Below are positions 47,361 through 56,406 of a stretch of DNA of 64,000 nt, one piece after another (position 1 is the stretch's first letter; each line of letters begins with the position of its first letter). Under the pieces are notes generated by a model that had not been told where the DNA came from, ran no database searches, and saw nothing but the letters and a program-made list of their open reading frames with translations. The stretch is taken from assembly GCF_001182785.1 (NCBI RefSeq), contig NZ_CP012099.1, positions 1,176,501 through 1,240,500 on the forward strand, in the 5' to 3' direction. Both the position numbers and the translations under genes were made by a program. Source of the DNA: Bacillus thuringiensis (GTDB lineage Bacteria; Bacillota; Bacilli; Bacillales; Bacillaceae_G).

Positions 47361-47489
47361 ATGAAATTTTTACGAGTTAGTCAAGTATCAGAATTAACAG
47401 GTTTGCATCCGAGGAGTCTTACGAGAATGCTGGTGGAACACGCTACGATTCAGAAGAACAAATCTTTCATTAAAGGAGTTACATTCTGA
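47361..47489 (+). pseudogene. IS607-type tnpA remnant (N-terminal helix-turn-helix only)
   Basis: ATG at 47361 with GAGGT upstream starts 42 codons ending in a TGA that overlaps the tnpB ATG (TGATG). The peptide MKFLRVSQVSELTGLHPRSL resembles the MerR-like DNA-binding start of IS607 serine transposases; the catalytic serine domain is entirely missing. The conserved start/stop overlap with tnpB suggests an internal deletion of a once-complete tnpA that kept translational coupling. Confidence 0.65.
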
Positions 47490-48628
47490 TGATATTGGCG
47501 AAGAAAGTTAGACTGATTCCAACGCCTGAACAAGAAAAAGTGCTGAGAAACCATGCTGATGCTGCAAGATTTACTTATAACTATTGTAAAAGAATGAGTG
47601 ATAGATACTATAAGCTATTTGGAAAATCTGTTTCACAGTTAGCTTTACAGAAACGATTTACAAAGATCAAGAAGCGAAAGAGATATGAGTGGTTAAAAGG
47701 CATTAATGCACAAGTGCCAAAACAGGCTTCAAAAGATTTTGATATGGCGAGAAAACATTCGTTCAAAAAGTACAAAAATGGTTATCACACTTCTTATAAA
47801 TCCAAAAAAGATGTAATCCAAGGATTTTATGCCAATTATGAAAGACTAGTTATAGGAAAGAAAGTAGTTCATATTCAGTCTATTGGAGAAGTGAAAACAA
47901 GCCAACAACTACCAAGAAACAAAAAACCATCCAATCCAAGAGTTACATTTGACGGTCGTCACTGGTGGATTAGTGTGGGGTTCCAAGAAGATTTTGAATT
48001 CCAAGAACTAACCAATGAGTCGATTGGTGTGGATGTTGGGTTAAAAGAGCTGTTTGTAGCTTCTAATGGTATGAAAGAACGAAATATAAACAAAGATGCC
48101 AAGGTTAAAAAACTTTTGAAAAGGAAAAAGTCAGCACAAAGAGATATGTCTAGGAGATTTAAAAAAGGTGTAAAAATTCAATCTGCCGGATATGAAAAAG
48201 CGAAAGCTGAGCACCTGCGGTTATCTAGGAAAATTACGAATATCCGAAATAACCATATCCACCAAGCAACAGCTAAATTGGTGAAAACCAAACCAATGAG
48301 GATTGTTGTGGAAGACTTATCTATCTCAAACCTGTTAAAAAACAAAAAACTATCGAAAGCATTTTCCTTTCAAAAATTAAACTTCTTCTTTCAATGTTTA
48401 TCATACAAGTGCGAGAAGTATGGCATTGCGTATGTAAAAGCTGATAAATGGTTCGCCTCAAGCAAGATTTGCTCATGTTGCGGCGTGAAATACGACCATT
48501 CAGTTCAACCAGAAGGACAGTGGAGTTTAAAAATACGTGAGTGGTGTTGTGCTTCATGCAATAGCCATCACGATCGGGATGTAAATGCGTCGATAAATTT
48601 ATCAAGATGGGTAAAATTAAATGCTTGA
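47489..48628 (+). CDS. tnpB: TnpB, RNA-guided nuclease of the IStron
   Basis: Transposon-encoded RuvC nuclease (ancestor group of Cas12) that uses a right-end RNA as guide. Catalytic residues appear intact: Asp in SIGVDVGLKELF, Glu in RIVVEDLSISNLL and Asp in HHDRDVNASINL. The zinc finger has both pairs, CSCCG and CASCNS. The N-terminal OrfB-type helix-turn-helix region starts MILAKKVRLIPTPEQEKVLR. Length, 379 residues, is full. It overlaps the tnpA remnant by one base. No frameshift is seen, so the protein is likely functional. Confidence 0.92.
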   Translation: MILAKKVRLIPTPEQEKVLRNHADAARFTYNYCKRMSDRYYKLFGKSVSQLALQKRFTKIKKRKRYEWLKGINAQVPKQASKDFDMARKHSFKKYKNGYHTSYKSKKDVIQGFYANYERLVIGKKVVHIQSIGEVKTSQQLPRNKKPSNPRVTFDGRHWWISVGFQEDFEFQELTNESIGVDVGLKELFVASNGMKERNINKDAKVKKLLKRKKSAQRDMSRRFKKGVKIQSAGYEKAKAEHLRLSRKITNIRNNHIHQATAKLVKTKPMRIVVEDLSISNLLKNKKLSKAFSFQKLNFFFQCLSYKCEKYGIAYVKADKWFASSKICSCCGVKYDHSVQPEGQWSLKIREWCCASCNSHHDRDVNASINLSRWVKLNA

Positions 48629-48763
48629 TAATAGGAGGTAACGATACTGCCTCGTGTGGAGTGTTATACCCCTCGTCCCTTTGGGGTTGCGAGAACACTT
48701 TGAAGCACTAATTTGTGTAAATTTGATTGAATTGTATAGATTTAGTTAAGTTTATCGTATCGG
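48629..48763 (+). other. structured right end of the IStron; omega-RNA candidate
   Basis: Just after tnpB, a nested hairpin pairs GTGTT with AACAC and, inside it, ACCCC with GGGGT (48659-48703 approximately). An AT-rich tail runs to the GG junction. In TnpB systems the guide RNA scaffold comes from this end and the guide is the flanking DNA, here GGAAAACTCCTCATTATC or one or two bases shifted. The same region must hold the intron's 3' splice site. Confidence 0.6.
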
Positions 48764-49384
48764 AAAACTCCTCATTATCAAGTTCATTTACAAGATGAAG
48801 CAGGAGTAGATTATCGTATTGCAATTAACGTGAAATCGCAAAGTTATCCGTCAGAAGTTTTATATTTTGCGAGCGACAATATTCATTCAGAAGCAATTCA
48901 TATTTTACCGACATTACCATTCGGTTTTACAGAAATAAAAAACAATGAACCGAAAGTAGCTTTAGACTACGTAAGAGGTAATGTATTTGATTCGAAACAA
49001 ATGATTCCTTTACCTGCTGAAAAAGCAGGAGTAGATAATGATTTAAATGAAAAAATAGAACGTTATATAAAACGAGCAATAGAAGAAAAAGCGATTATTT
49101 ACGCGTTTGGTGAAAGATGGCGACCAGAAGAAGATACACCCGATTCTTATTTTCACTTCAAACCAGGAAACGGTATACACGATATTCATATGAATCAAGG
49201 GAATGTAGAAAAATGGAAAGGTGATAATGGTATATGGCAAGACGGAGGAATACTCATTCACTTCGAAAAGGAGGAAGAATGGATCGGTATCTTTCTTGCC
49301 TTCCAGTCGCAGTCATGGTGTACCGACGAAGGTGGACATGCACGTGTTCCGGTTGAGCATTGTGATTATAAGAGGAATAATTGA
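48764..49384 (+). pseudogene. 3' exon/fragment of the DUF2278 (YukJ-like) gene
   Basis: Continues the frame broken at 46848: KTPHYQVHLQDEAGVDYRIA, then the family core YASDN-like LYFASDNIHSEA, ALDYVRGNVFD, YAFGERWRP and GIHDIHMNQGN. It has 206 codons; with the 5' part, the whole would be 227 residues, normal for the family. Taken alone it could only start at an internal GTG (48830) without a good ribosome site, and would lack the conserved N-terminus. Function of DUF2278 is unknown. A strong hairpin follows. Confidence 0.85.
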
Positions 49385-49390
49385 GGAGAG

Positions 49391-49415
49391 GAGGGCGTTC
49401 AAAAAGAACGCCCTC
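49391..49415. terminator. bidirectional terminator
   Basis: Stem GAGGGCGTTC / GAACGCCCTC around AAAAA, T-rich after. The stop of the minus-strand membrane protein lies in it. Confidence 0.85.
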
Positions 49416-50232
49416 TTCTTATTTTATAAAACGAAAAACTAACAAGTGTAGAAATACAAGAGAAAAGCAGTGCCACACTAGAAAACGCAATGAGATACAT
49501 ATTATATTTCATCACTTTGCTAATTAGTTGGTTACTATCATATTGGAACAGTCCCGCTATGATGTTGAATAAAAATAAAACGATAAACATGACGATAACC
49601 CCGTCTATTGATCCTTTAATGTCTGGTTTACTTAAAGCGATATGTGCGGAAATGCAAATGGCGATAAATAAAAATAACCAAAAGGAAGGATTCAATAAAT
49701 TACCGATTGTAAATAAGCTTTTCAATAATACAAACGTCGATAAGAGCATGTTTTGGATCATTTCTATATTAATAGAAGTAGAAGCAATCGTTTTTTCGAG
49801 AGTTGTATTAAATAAAAAATATGATTCTGGTACGAAATAGCGCATTAAAAGGATTAATGCAGTAATACCAGAAATAATAGGGCCAATGCCGATGAAGAAA
49901 TTCCCAATTCGTTGATATACACTTTTATGATTGTATTGATGTTGTACGTAGCCTAAAGCCCCTTGACTTGTATCTGTTGGGAAAAACTGCGTTGCTACAA
50001 TTTTATGACGAAACAGCACGCACATAATGGCATGTCCAAGTTCGTGAATCGGAACACCGATCCAAGCCGTTAATAGGAATCCTTTTCGTCCAAAAGCTCT
50101 CGACCAATACATCCGTGTGAGAGATTCTAAATAACCTAATAAAAATCCAATTACAATGATAACGCCAATTAAGGAAAATAATTGGATTATGCTTGTAAGG
50201 AGTATTTGAAAAATTGAGTTTACCAATTCCAT
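49399..50232 (-). CDS. membrane protein with HELGH motif (M50-like)
   Basis: A 277-residue integral membrane protein with about six hydrophobic segments. H63-E-L-G-H67 (GVPIHELGHAIMCVLFRHKI) lies at the edge of a membrane segment, as in M50 site-2-type metallopeptidases. A clear second motif (NxxPxxxLDG) is not seen, so it may be inactive or a divergent group. Start at 50232 is preceded by AAAGATAATGG, a weak site. Role unknown. Confidence 0.65.
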   Translation of the reverse strand: MELVNSIFQILLTSIIQLFSLIGVIIVIGFLLGYLESLTRMYWSRAFGRKGFLLTAWIGVPIHELGHAIMCVLFRHKIVATQFFPTDTSQGALGYVQHQYNHKSVYQRIGNFFIGIGPIISGITALILLMRYFVPESYFLFNTTLEKTIASTSINIEMIQNMLLSTFVLLKSLFTIGNLLNPSFWLFLFIAICISAHIALSKPDIKGSIDGVIVMFIVLFLFNIIAGLFQYDSNQLISKVMKYNMYLIAFSSVALLFSCISTLVSFSFYKIRRGRSF

Positions 50233-50428
50233 TATCTTTCATCCAATCTGTTAAAAATGTTATTTGTTCTGTTTCATAATAGCATTATTTTTCAAGATTG
50301 CTAGCACATATATTTTCTTTCGGAAGAAGGATTTCATAATCTTTTTCTTGTAGTCATGTTTTATGTACAAAGTCATATATTGAATTTGTAACACCCTATA
50401 AGGTATATGCTTAAGGAGGGATTAGAGA

Positions 50429-51214
50429 ATGAAATGTCCGTCATGTCATACAGAACATGCAGTAGAGGCAAAGTTTTGCGGGAATTGTGGACATTCGTTA
50501 ACGGAAGAAGTAGTGGCAAGTAGTGGCAAAGAAGAAGGGCAGGAACAAGCGCGTGTGGCACAAGAAAAGGAAACGCGTCCAAATGAAACGGTAGAACAAG
50601 CGAAGCGGTTTGCGAGCGGCTATTTTCAATTTTTTAAACGTGCATTACAAGCACCGACAGCGATTATGAAAAGCGGCACTATTGAAGTACGAAATGGAAT
50701 TGTAAGTCTTGTTCTTATTTGTTTTTTAGGAGCATGTATTTTTTATAGAATGATGAGTGCAGCATCAGCAGTTACGAGAACATTTGCACCAGATATATCT
50801 ACTCCCACGTTTTTTGGAGAATCTATAACGGTCTTTTTCTTTTTATTAATTTTAACTTTATTTGTCGGATTTATTATTTTTGTAAGTGGTAAGATGATGA
50901 AATCATCTTTTTCGTTTCTTGAAGTATTTGGTATATGGGGAACGATAGCGACGCCGGCTATTGTCATATTAGTTCTTTCTTTTCTTTTTAGTTTTTTATT
51001 AATCTTTTTCTTACCGATATTATTATCGGTAGTTGCAACTTATATAGGGATTAGTATAACTGTAGCCGTATTAAAACTAGACAATGGCGGATTAGATCTC
51101 GTTTACACACTTATTATTGCAAATGTTTTAATTGGAATTGCAACGTTCATTGTACTTTGGTCTTACATTAGCACGATAATTCAAGCCTTAACACAGGGAA
51201 TAACTGGCTTCTAA
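50429..51214 (+). CDS. zinc-ribbon membrane protein
   Basis: The N-terminus is a zinc ribbon, C3-x2-C6 and C17-x2-C20 (MKCPSCHTEHAVEAKFCGNCG). A charged linker (to about residue 75) leads to five or so hydrophobic segments. Length is 261 residues. It is followed after 19 bp by a second zinc-ribbon gene, and the two probably form an operon and a membrane complex. Start behind AAGGAGGGATTAGAGA. Function is unknown. Confidence 0.75.
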   Translation: MKCPSCHTEHAVEAKFCGNCGHSLTEEVVASSGKEEGQEQARVAQEKETRPNETVEQAKRFASGYFQFFKRALQAPTAIMKSGTIEVRNGIVSLVLICFLGACIFYRMMSAASAVTRTFAPDISTPTFFGESITVFFFLLILTLFVGFIIFVSGKMMKSSFSFLEVFGIWGTIATPAIVILVLSFLFSFLLIFFLPILLSVVATYIGISITVAVLKLDNGGLDLVYTLIIANVLIGIATFIVLWSYISTIIQALTQGITGF

Positions 51215-51233
51215 TGAAAAGGTGGTTGACTGA

Positions 51234-52469
51234 ATGAATGTATGTACAAAGTGCGGAGTTCAGTTTGAAGATGGTGTACAATTTTGTCAAAACTGCGGGA
51301 TGAAGAGGGGAAGTCCTGCAGTAAAGAAGAACATGAGCGGTGGTACAAAAGTTGGCATTACACTGTTAGCACTATTTGTTATAGCGATTATTGGATTGTA
51401 TTTGTACGGATCATCGTATTATACGCAGGTGGCACAAGTAGACCGGATGATTACGATTTTACAAGAGCGGGACGGAGAGAAATTAGCTGAGATCGTTACG
51501 GCAGATGATCCATCGGTTATGATAACGAGAGAGAGTTTAACGCCTCTATTTTCATATATAAAAGAAAATCCATCTTACGTAAATGAATTAAAAGGATATT
51601 TGAGACAAGGTGAAAAACAACGGGACGGAATAGAAAGGGCTGATTTTTCATTAACGAAAGACGGAAAGTATTTCTTTATATTTGATCGGTATAAATTGAA
51701 AGCGAAGACGTACTATACAACTTTGCTTACAAATGAAAAAGGCGTATCGTTAAAAATGAACGGAAAAGAAATTGATAAGACAGATGACAAAAAGTTTGAG
51801 AAGCAATATGGGCCATTTCTTCCGGGAAATCAAGTGTTTCAATCAGAATATAAAAATGACTATGTAAAACTATCACGTGAGGAAAAGGTTGTACTTATGA
51901 AACAAAGCCAAAATAACGTAACGATAGATTTAACGTTGCAAGGTCAATATATTACAGTTCAAACGAACGCGCCTGGTGCAACATTGTACGTAAATCAAAA
52001 ACCAGTTACAGCGCTCGCAGGAGAAGAAATTACATGGGGGCCTGTAGCGACTGATGGAAGCGCGAAAATTTATTTAGAACGAAATGGAGAAAATGGACGG
52101 GAAACGACAAAAGTAGAGACGGTAACGGCACTTTCGTCTTATAATCTTCCATTCCAAACGAAAAGTGCAGAAAAAACAGTTGTTTATAATGTTACCCCGT
52201 CACCTACGACTGGGTATGTATATAATGGTTTCATCTTTCCTGATAGTGATATTCGAAAATTAACGAGCACAGATTTAACCTATTTATCGAAAGAACAGTT
52301 GAAAATTGCTAGAAATGAAATATATGCAAGGCATGGACATATTTTTCAAACGAAAGATATGCAAGCGTATTTTGCAAAACAGTCTTGGTATAGAGAAAAT
52401 CCTTATTTTACAGGAAAGTTAACAGATATCGAAACTTATAATATTGAACTAATTAAATCAAGAGAATAG
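51234..52469 (+). CDS. zinc-ribbon membrane protein with YARHG domain (YvbJ-like)
   Basis: Layout: zinc ribbon (C4, C7, C18, C21), one membrane helix at about residues 37-57 (VGITLLALFVIAIIGLYLYG), a long extracytoplasmic region, and a C-terminal YARHG domain (KIARNEIYARHGHIFQTKD) that probably acts at the cell wall. The overall plan is that of B. subtilis YvbJ. It is downstream of the other zinc-ribbon gene and ends at a strong terminator. The role is not known. Confidence 0.82.
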   Translation: MNVCTKCGVQFEDGVQFCQNCGMKRGSPAVKKNMSGGTKVGITLLALFVIAIIGLYLYGSSYYTQVAQVDRMITILQERDGEKLAEIVTADDPSVMITRESLTPLFSYIKENPSYVNELKGYLRQGEKQRDGIERADFSLTKDGKYFFIFDRYKLKAKTYYTTLLTNEKGVSLKMNGKEIDKTDDKKFEKQYGPFLPGNQVFQSEYKNDYVKLSREEKVVLMKQSQNNVTIDLTLQGQYITVQTNAPGATLYVNQKPVTALAGEEITWGPVATDGSAKIYLERNGENGRETTKVETVTALSSYNLPFQTKSAEKTVVYNVTPSPTTGYVYNGFIFPDSDIRKLTSTDLTYLSKEQLKIARNEIYARHGHIFQTKDMQAYFAKQSWYRENPYFTGKLTDIETYNIELIKSRE

Positions 52470-52477
52470 AGCGCGGG

Positions 52478-52511
52478 AAAAAGGTACAGTGCAGATTACT
52501 GTACCTTTTTT
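52478..52511. terminator. bidirectional terminator
   Basis: Stem AAAAAGGTACAGT / ACTGTACCTTTTT with a seven-base loop, between convergent genes. Confidence 0.9.
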
Positions 52512-52515
52512 ATGA

Positions 52516-52938
52516 TTATTTAGCTGGACCAGGATCCCTAGAGAAAAAGATATGAAAGAGAAATGTGACTTTACTTGCTCCCCCTGATGTACTGGCTTGC
52601 ACATCAGATAAAGAACTAGACGTTAAAGCAGCTTCGGAATGAGGAGGGACGATTATTTTAAGCGTATCATCTGATTCTGATGATGCAGTAACTGTTATTG
52701 TATCGTCAGAAAAATTTATAATTTTAACAGTACCGACTGGAAAGATGGCCTTGCGAGCGTGTGATGCAGAAGCGAAGCGGGTAGCTTTCCAAATAGTTTG
52801 TGAGAAAGTGTCATTGTCAGATAACCAAGCACGAGCACTGTATAAAGTTACACTAACGGTAAACTCCTGTTCAAGCGGAAGGGCGGGTTTCGGTTCTATC
52901 GGTTCCTCTGGAAGCTGGACGAGAAGGCCGGCGCACAT
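52516..52938 (-). CDS. hypothetical protein, beta-rich
   Basis: A 140-residue Ser/Thr-rich protein, no signal peptide. The C-terminal part (AIFPVGTVKIINFSDDTITV, LKIIVPPHSEAALTSSSLSD) looks like a beta-sandwich. A TTG at 52959 also opens the frame; the ATG at 52938 (MCAGLLVQLPEEP) has GTAGGTGA ahead. No family is recognised. A surface or spore role would be a guess. Confidence 0.6.
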   Translation of the reverse strand: MCAGLLVQLPEEPIEPKPALPLEQEFTVSVTLYSARAWLSDNDTFSQTIWKATRFASASHARKAIFPVGTVKIINFSDDTITVTASSESDDTLKIIVPPHSEAALTSSSLSDVQASTSGGASKVTFLFHIFFSRDPGPAK

Positions 52939-53119
52939 GTATGTTTCACCTACTTTCAATAGCTACTGTTATAGCATATTAAACATGTTGTTTATAAGAC
53001 ACGACGGTTACCTATTCATGCATAGGTTTGTGCACCAAATTTGAAGATGAAATTCTCTTTCTTTACAATGGAAGTAGGTGTTATTTCTATAAAATATGGA
53101 AAACGTAAAGAGTATGTAA

Positions 53120-54470
<1,351 letters not shown>

Positions 54471-54472
<2 letters not shown>

Positions 54473-54496
54473 CACTTTTTAAAGTGCTATTTTTTT
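54471..54496 (+). terminator. terminator after cdr
   Basis: AGCACTTT / AAAGTGCT around TT, then ATTTTTTT. Confidence 0.88.
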
Positions 54497-54571
54497 GTTA
54501 AAGGGGAATTATCATTTTTGTCGAATGAAGAGGGTTGGGAAATAGTTACATATGAGGAAGGGGAGTTTTTT

Positions 54572-55060
54572 ATGATTGTAGCACTTCAAAAAATTCAAGA
54601 ATCAGAAAAAGAAATATTACGTAATTTGTACGCATTATATCTTCATGACCTTTCTAAGTTCACTATGAATATAACTATCGGAGCGAACGGGTTTTTTGAA
54701 TACGAAGGTTTGCATATGTTTTGGAAAAATGACGGAATCACGCCGTATTTTATAAAAGTTGATCATAGTATTGTAGGATTCTTATTACTACTGGAAAGTC
54801 CGTTTTTGAAGAAGGAAAATGATTTTGGTATTAATGATATTTTCATATTGAATCAATATAAAGGAAAAGGAATCGGTAAACAAGCTGTTGAGAATTTACT
54901 AGAAGAGAAAAGAGGACAATATTTCGTTATCGAACTTGTAAAAAATGTACCAGCAGTGTCGTTTTGGAAGAAAGTATATAAAGAACTGAACATTGAATTT
55001 GATGAGAGAGAGCAGTTAATTGATGAGGAAGAATGCCTCGTTCAAACGTTTAAAATTTAA
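54572..55060 (+). CDS. GNAT-family N-acetyltransferase
   Basis: A 162-residue acetyltransferase. The acetyl-CoA loop is NQYKGKGIGKQAVENLL after beta-strand NDIFIL, and the C-terminal part is PAVSFWKKVYKELN. A TTG at 54518 opens a longer frame, but the ATG at 54572 has AAGGGGAG six bases ahead. The substrate is unknown. Confidence 0.8.
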   Translation: MIVALQKIQESEKEILRNLYALYLHDLSKFTMNITIGANGFFEYEGLHMFWKNDGITPYFIKVDHSIVGFLLLLESPFLKKENDFGINDIFILNQYKGKGIGKQAVENLLEEKRGQYFVIELVKNVPAVSFWKKVYKELNIEFDEREQLIDEEECLVQTFKI

Positions 55061-55099
55061 TGAAATTGGTGTTCCTTTTATATTACTTTGAAATTTAAC

Positions 55100-55178
55100 T
55101 TTATCCCGCAAAAGCCCGATTGGTTCAACTAATAATCAGTGGGGATGAAGACCCCTATTGATTAAAGTTTCACTTTAT
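55100..55178 (+). repeat. internally deleted bcr1-type repeat
   Basis: A 79-bp segment between TTTAT at 55100 and at 55174. It has the start TTTATCCCGCA and then jumps to GCCCGATTGGTTCAACTAAT and the right end of the element at 37290, so about half of the interior is missing. Confidence 0.8.
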
Positions 55179-55281
55179 TTTGAATATACCGTTCCCCCTT
55201 GAAAACATATTACTAATCGCTTATATTTTCATATAGTATTTATTTTTTAAACGAAGCAATGAACGAACCAGGGGGCGCAGT

Positions 55282-55692
55282 ATGGCAATTAATATGAAAA
55301 CAATCGAAGAATGGATTGTTGAATCAAATACAAGACATGAAGAAGACTTTGGACACGTTGTAGAAGAAATGAAAGAAGTATGTGTCGGACTTGATAACGC
55401 GACATTAATTTATACGAAAAATGTATTTTGTTTCGGTAAAAAAGTAGAAGTATTTTTCTTCTTCCAAGACCATGTCGTGATCGGACAAGAAAAAGACGAA
55501 TATATTGAGATTGAAAAATTAAAGTATGATGATATTACAAATAGTAATTTAAAAACAAATGACAAAAATACAACGTTAGAATTAAAGTTTGCTAACGGAC
55601 AATCTATTAATTTAGATAGTTTAAATGATAACTACGGTACGAAAAATTGGTTATTTGCTAGACAAATTAAGAGTATTTTTAAGTTAATCTAG
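55282..55692 (+). CDS. conserved hypothetical protein (DUF3908-like)
   Basis: A 136-residue soluble acidic protein. A beta-rich middle (KKVEVFFFFQDHVVIGQEKD, NTTLELKFANGQSIN) suggests a PH-like fold. Start behind AGGGGGCGCAGT. The DUF3908 assignment is tentative, from size and pattern. It is monocistronic with its own terminator. Confidence 0.6.
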   Translation: MAINMKTIEEWIVESNTRHEEDFGHVVEEMKEVCVGLDNATLIYTKNVFCFGKKVEVFFFFQDHVVIGQEKDEYIEIEKLKYDDITNSNLKTNDKNTTLELKFANGQSINLDSLNDNYGTKNWLFARQIKSIFKLI

Positions 55693-55693
55693 T

Positions 55694-55725
55694 AAAAAGC
55701 AGGCCCATAAAGGTCTGCTTTTTTA
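55694..55725. terminator. bidirectional terminator
   Basis: AAAAAGCAGGCC / GGTCTGCTTTTTT with a short loop, between convergent genes. Confidence 0.88.
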
Positions 55726-56313
55726 CTTATTTCCTATTACACAAAGGCATCCTCTTTCTTCGTAACATTTCACACTTTTAAATCCTGTCTTATAAAATAG
55801 GTTTATTAATTCTTCAGTCGTTTTACATTTTTCCATATGATATTGAATTTTGAAAGTTTCAGCCACTAATAAAAAGGAGCCGTCCGATCTTAAGACGCGA
55901 AATACTTCTTTTATATCTTGTTCAATATCAGGCCAAAAATAATGAGTTTGAAAGGCGGTAATGAGATCGAAGAAGTTCGTATGATGTGGAATAGAAGACA
56001 CGCTTGCTTGTTGAACAATTACTTTTTGTTTTTGAACATCTTTTGCATTTGTCTGTATAGAATTTTTCACAGCTTGATCGGAGTAATCAATCCCATATAT
56101 TTCCCCAAGTGGAGTTCGTTTTGAAAGAGTGTGTATGGTTTTGCCTCCACCACAGCCGATGTCTAATACGACTGCATCTGTCTTTATGTGTACTTTCTGT
56201 AATGCCCAATTTATTAATCTCGTATGTCCAGCGTTCATAATACAAAGCATGGAGGAACCAATTGTTCCGCTAGGATTTTTTGCTTGCTGAATTAACCGTT
56301 GTAAAATGTTCAA
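55723..56313 (-). CDS. class I SAM-dependent methyltransferase
   Basis: A 196-residue methyltransferase with motif I AVVLDIGCGGGKTIHTL, the acidic YGIDYSD, and FDLITAFQTHYFWPD. Start TTG at 56313 has AAAGGAG eight bases ahead; a longer frame to 56349 lacks a site. It is downstream of the azole-maturation operon but separated by a strong terminator, so it is probably not part of it. Confidence 0.82.
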   Translation of the reverse strand: MNILQRLIQQAKNPSGTIGSSMLCIMNAGHTRLINWALQKVHIKTDAVVLDIGCGGGKTIHTLSKRTPLGEIYGIDYSDQAVKNSIQTNAKDVQKQKVIVQQASVSSIPHHTNFFDLITAFQTHYFWPDIEQDIKEVFRVLRSDGSFLLVAETFKIQYHMEKCKTTEELINLFYKTGFKSVKCYEERGCLCVIGNK

Positions 56314-56377
56314 GTTAAATTCTCCTTTTATGTAAGAATATATACTCATTTCTCTTTTTATAAATTAAATCCTTTAA

Positions 56378-56406
56378 AAAAGCACGCCGATTGACGGCGT
56401 GCTTTT
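56378..56406 (-). terminator. terminator of the azole-maturation operon
   Basis: AAAAGCACGCCG / CGGCGTGCTTTT with a five-base loop, overlapping the sagB-like stop. Confidence 0.88.

Larger units (their letters stand above)
46849..48763 (+). mobile_element. IStron: group I intron fused to an IS607-like element
   Basis: A 1,915-bp insertion (one copy of the GG core counted). GG is found at both junctions (46847-46848 and 48762-48763), the crossover dinucleotide of IS607-type serine recombinases. The rejoined host sequence AAA-GGG-AAA-ACT restores the DUF2278 frame. Inside, in order, are a group I intron core (about 46946-47210), a tnpA remnant, an intact tnpB and a structured 3' end. This is the layout of the known IStrons CdISt1 (Clostridioides difficile) and BcISt1 (B. 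cereus). As tnpA is broken, it should need a TnpA in trans to move. Confidence 0.85.

Noticed and set aside
46849..48763. Plain IS605-type insertion
   Set aside because: There is no Y1 transposase, the junctions carry GG, the tnpA remnant looks MerR-like, and the 500 bp before it hold group I intron core elements.
48830..49384. Independent gene starting at GTG 48830
   Set aside because: No good ribosome site, and the reading frame continues upstream to 48764 with conserved DUF2278 residues; it is the 3' part of the split gene.
55723..56313. Methyltransferase as part of the azole-peptide operon
   Set aside because: A strong terminator separates it from the sagB-like gene, and it has its own ribosome site.
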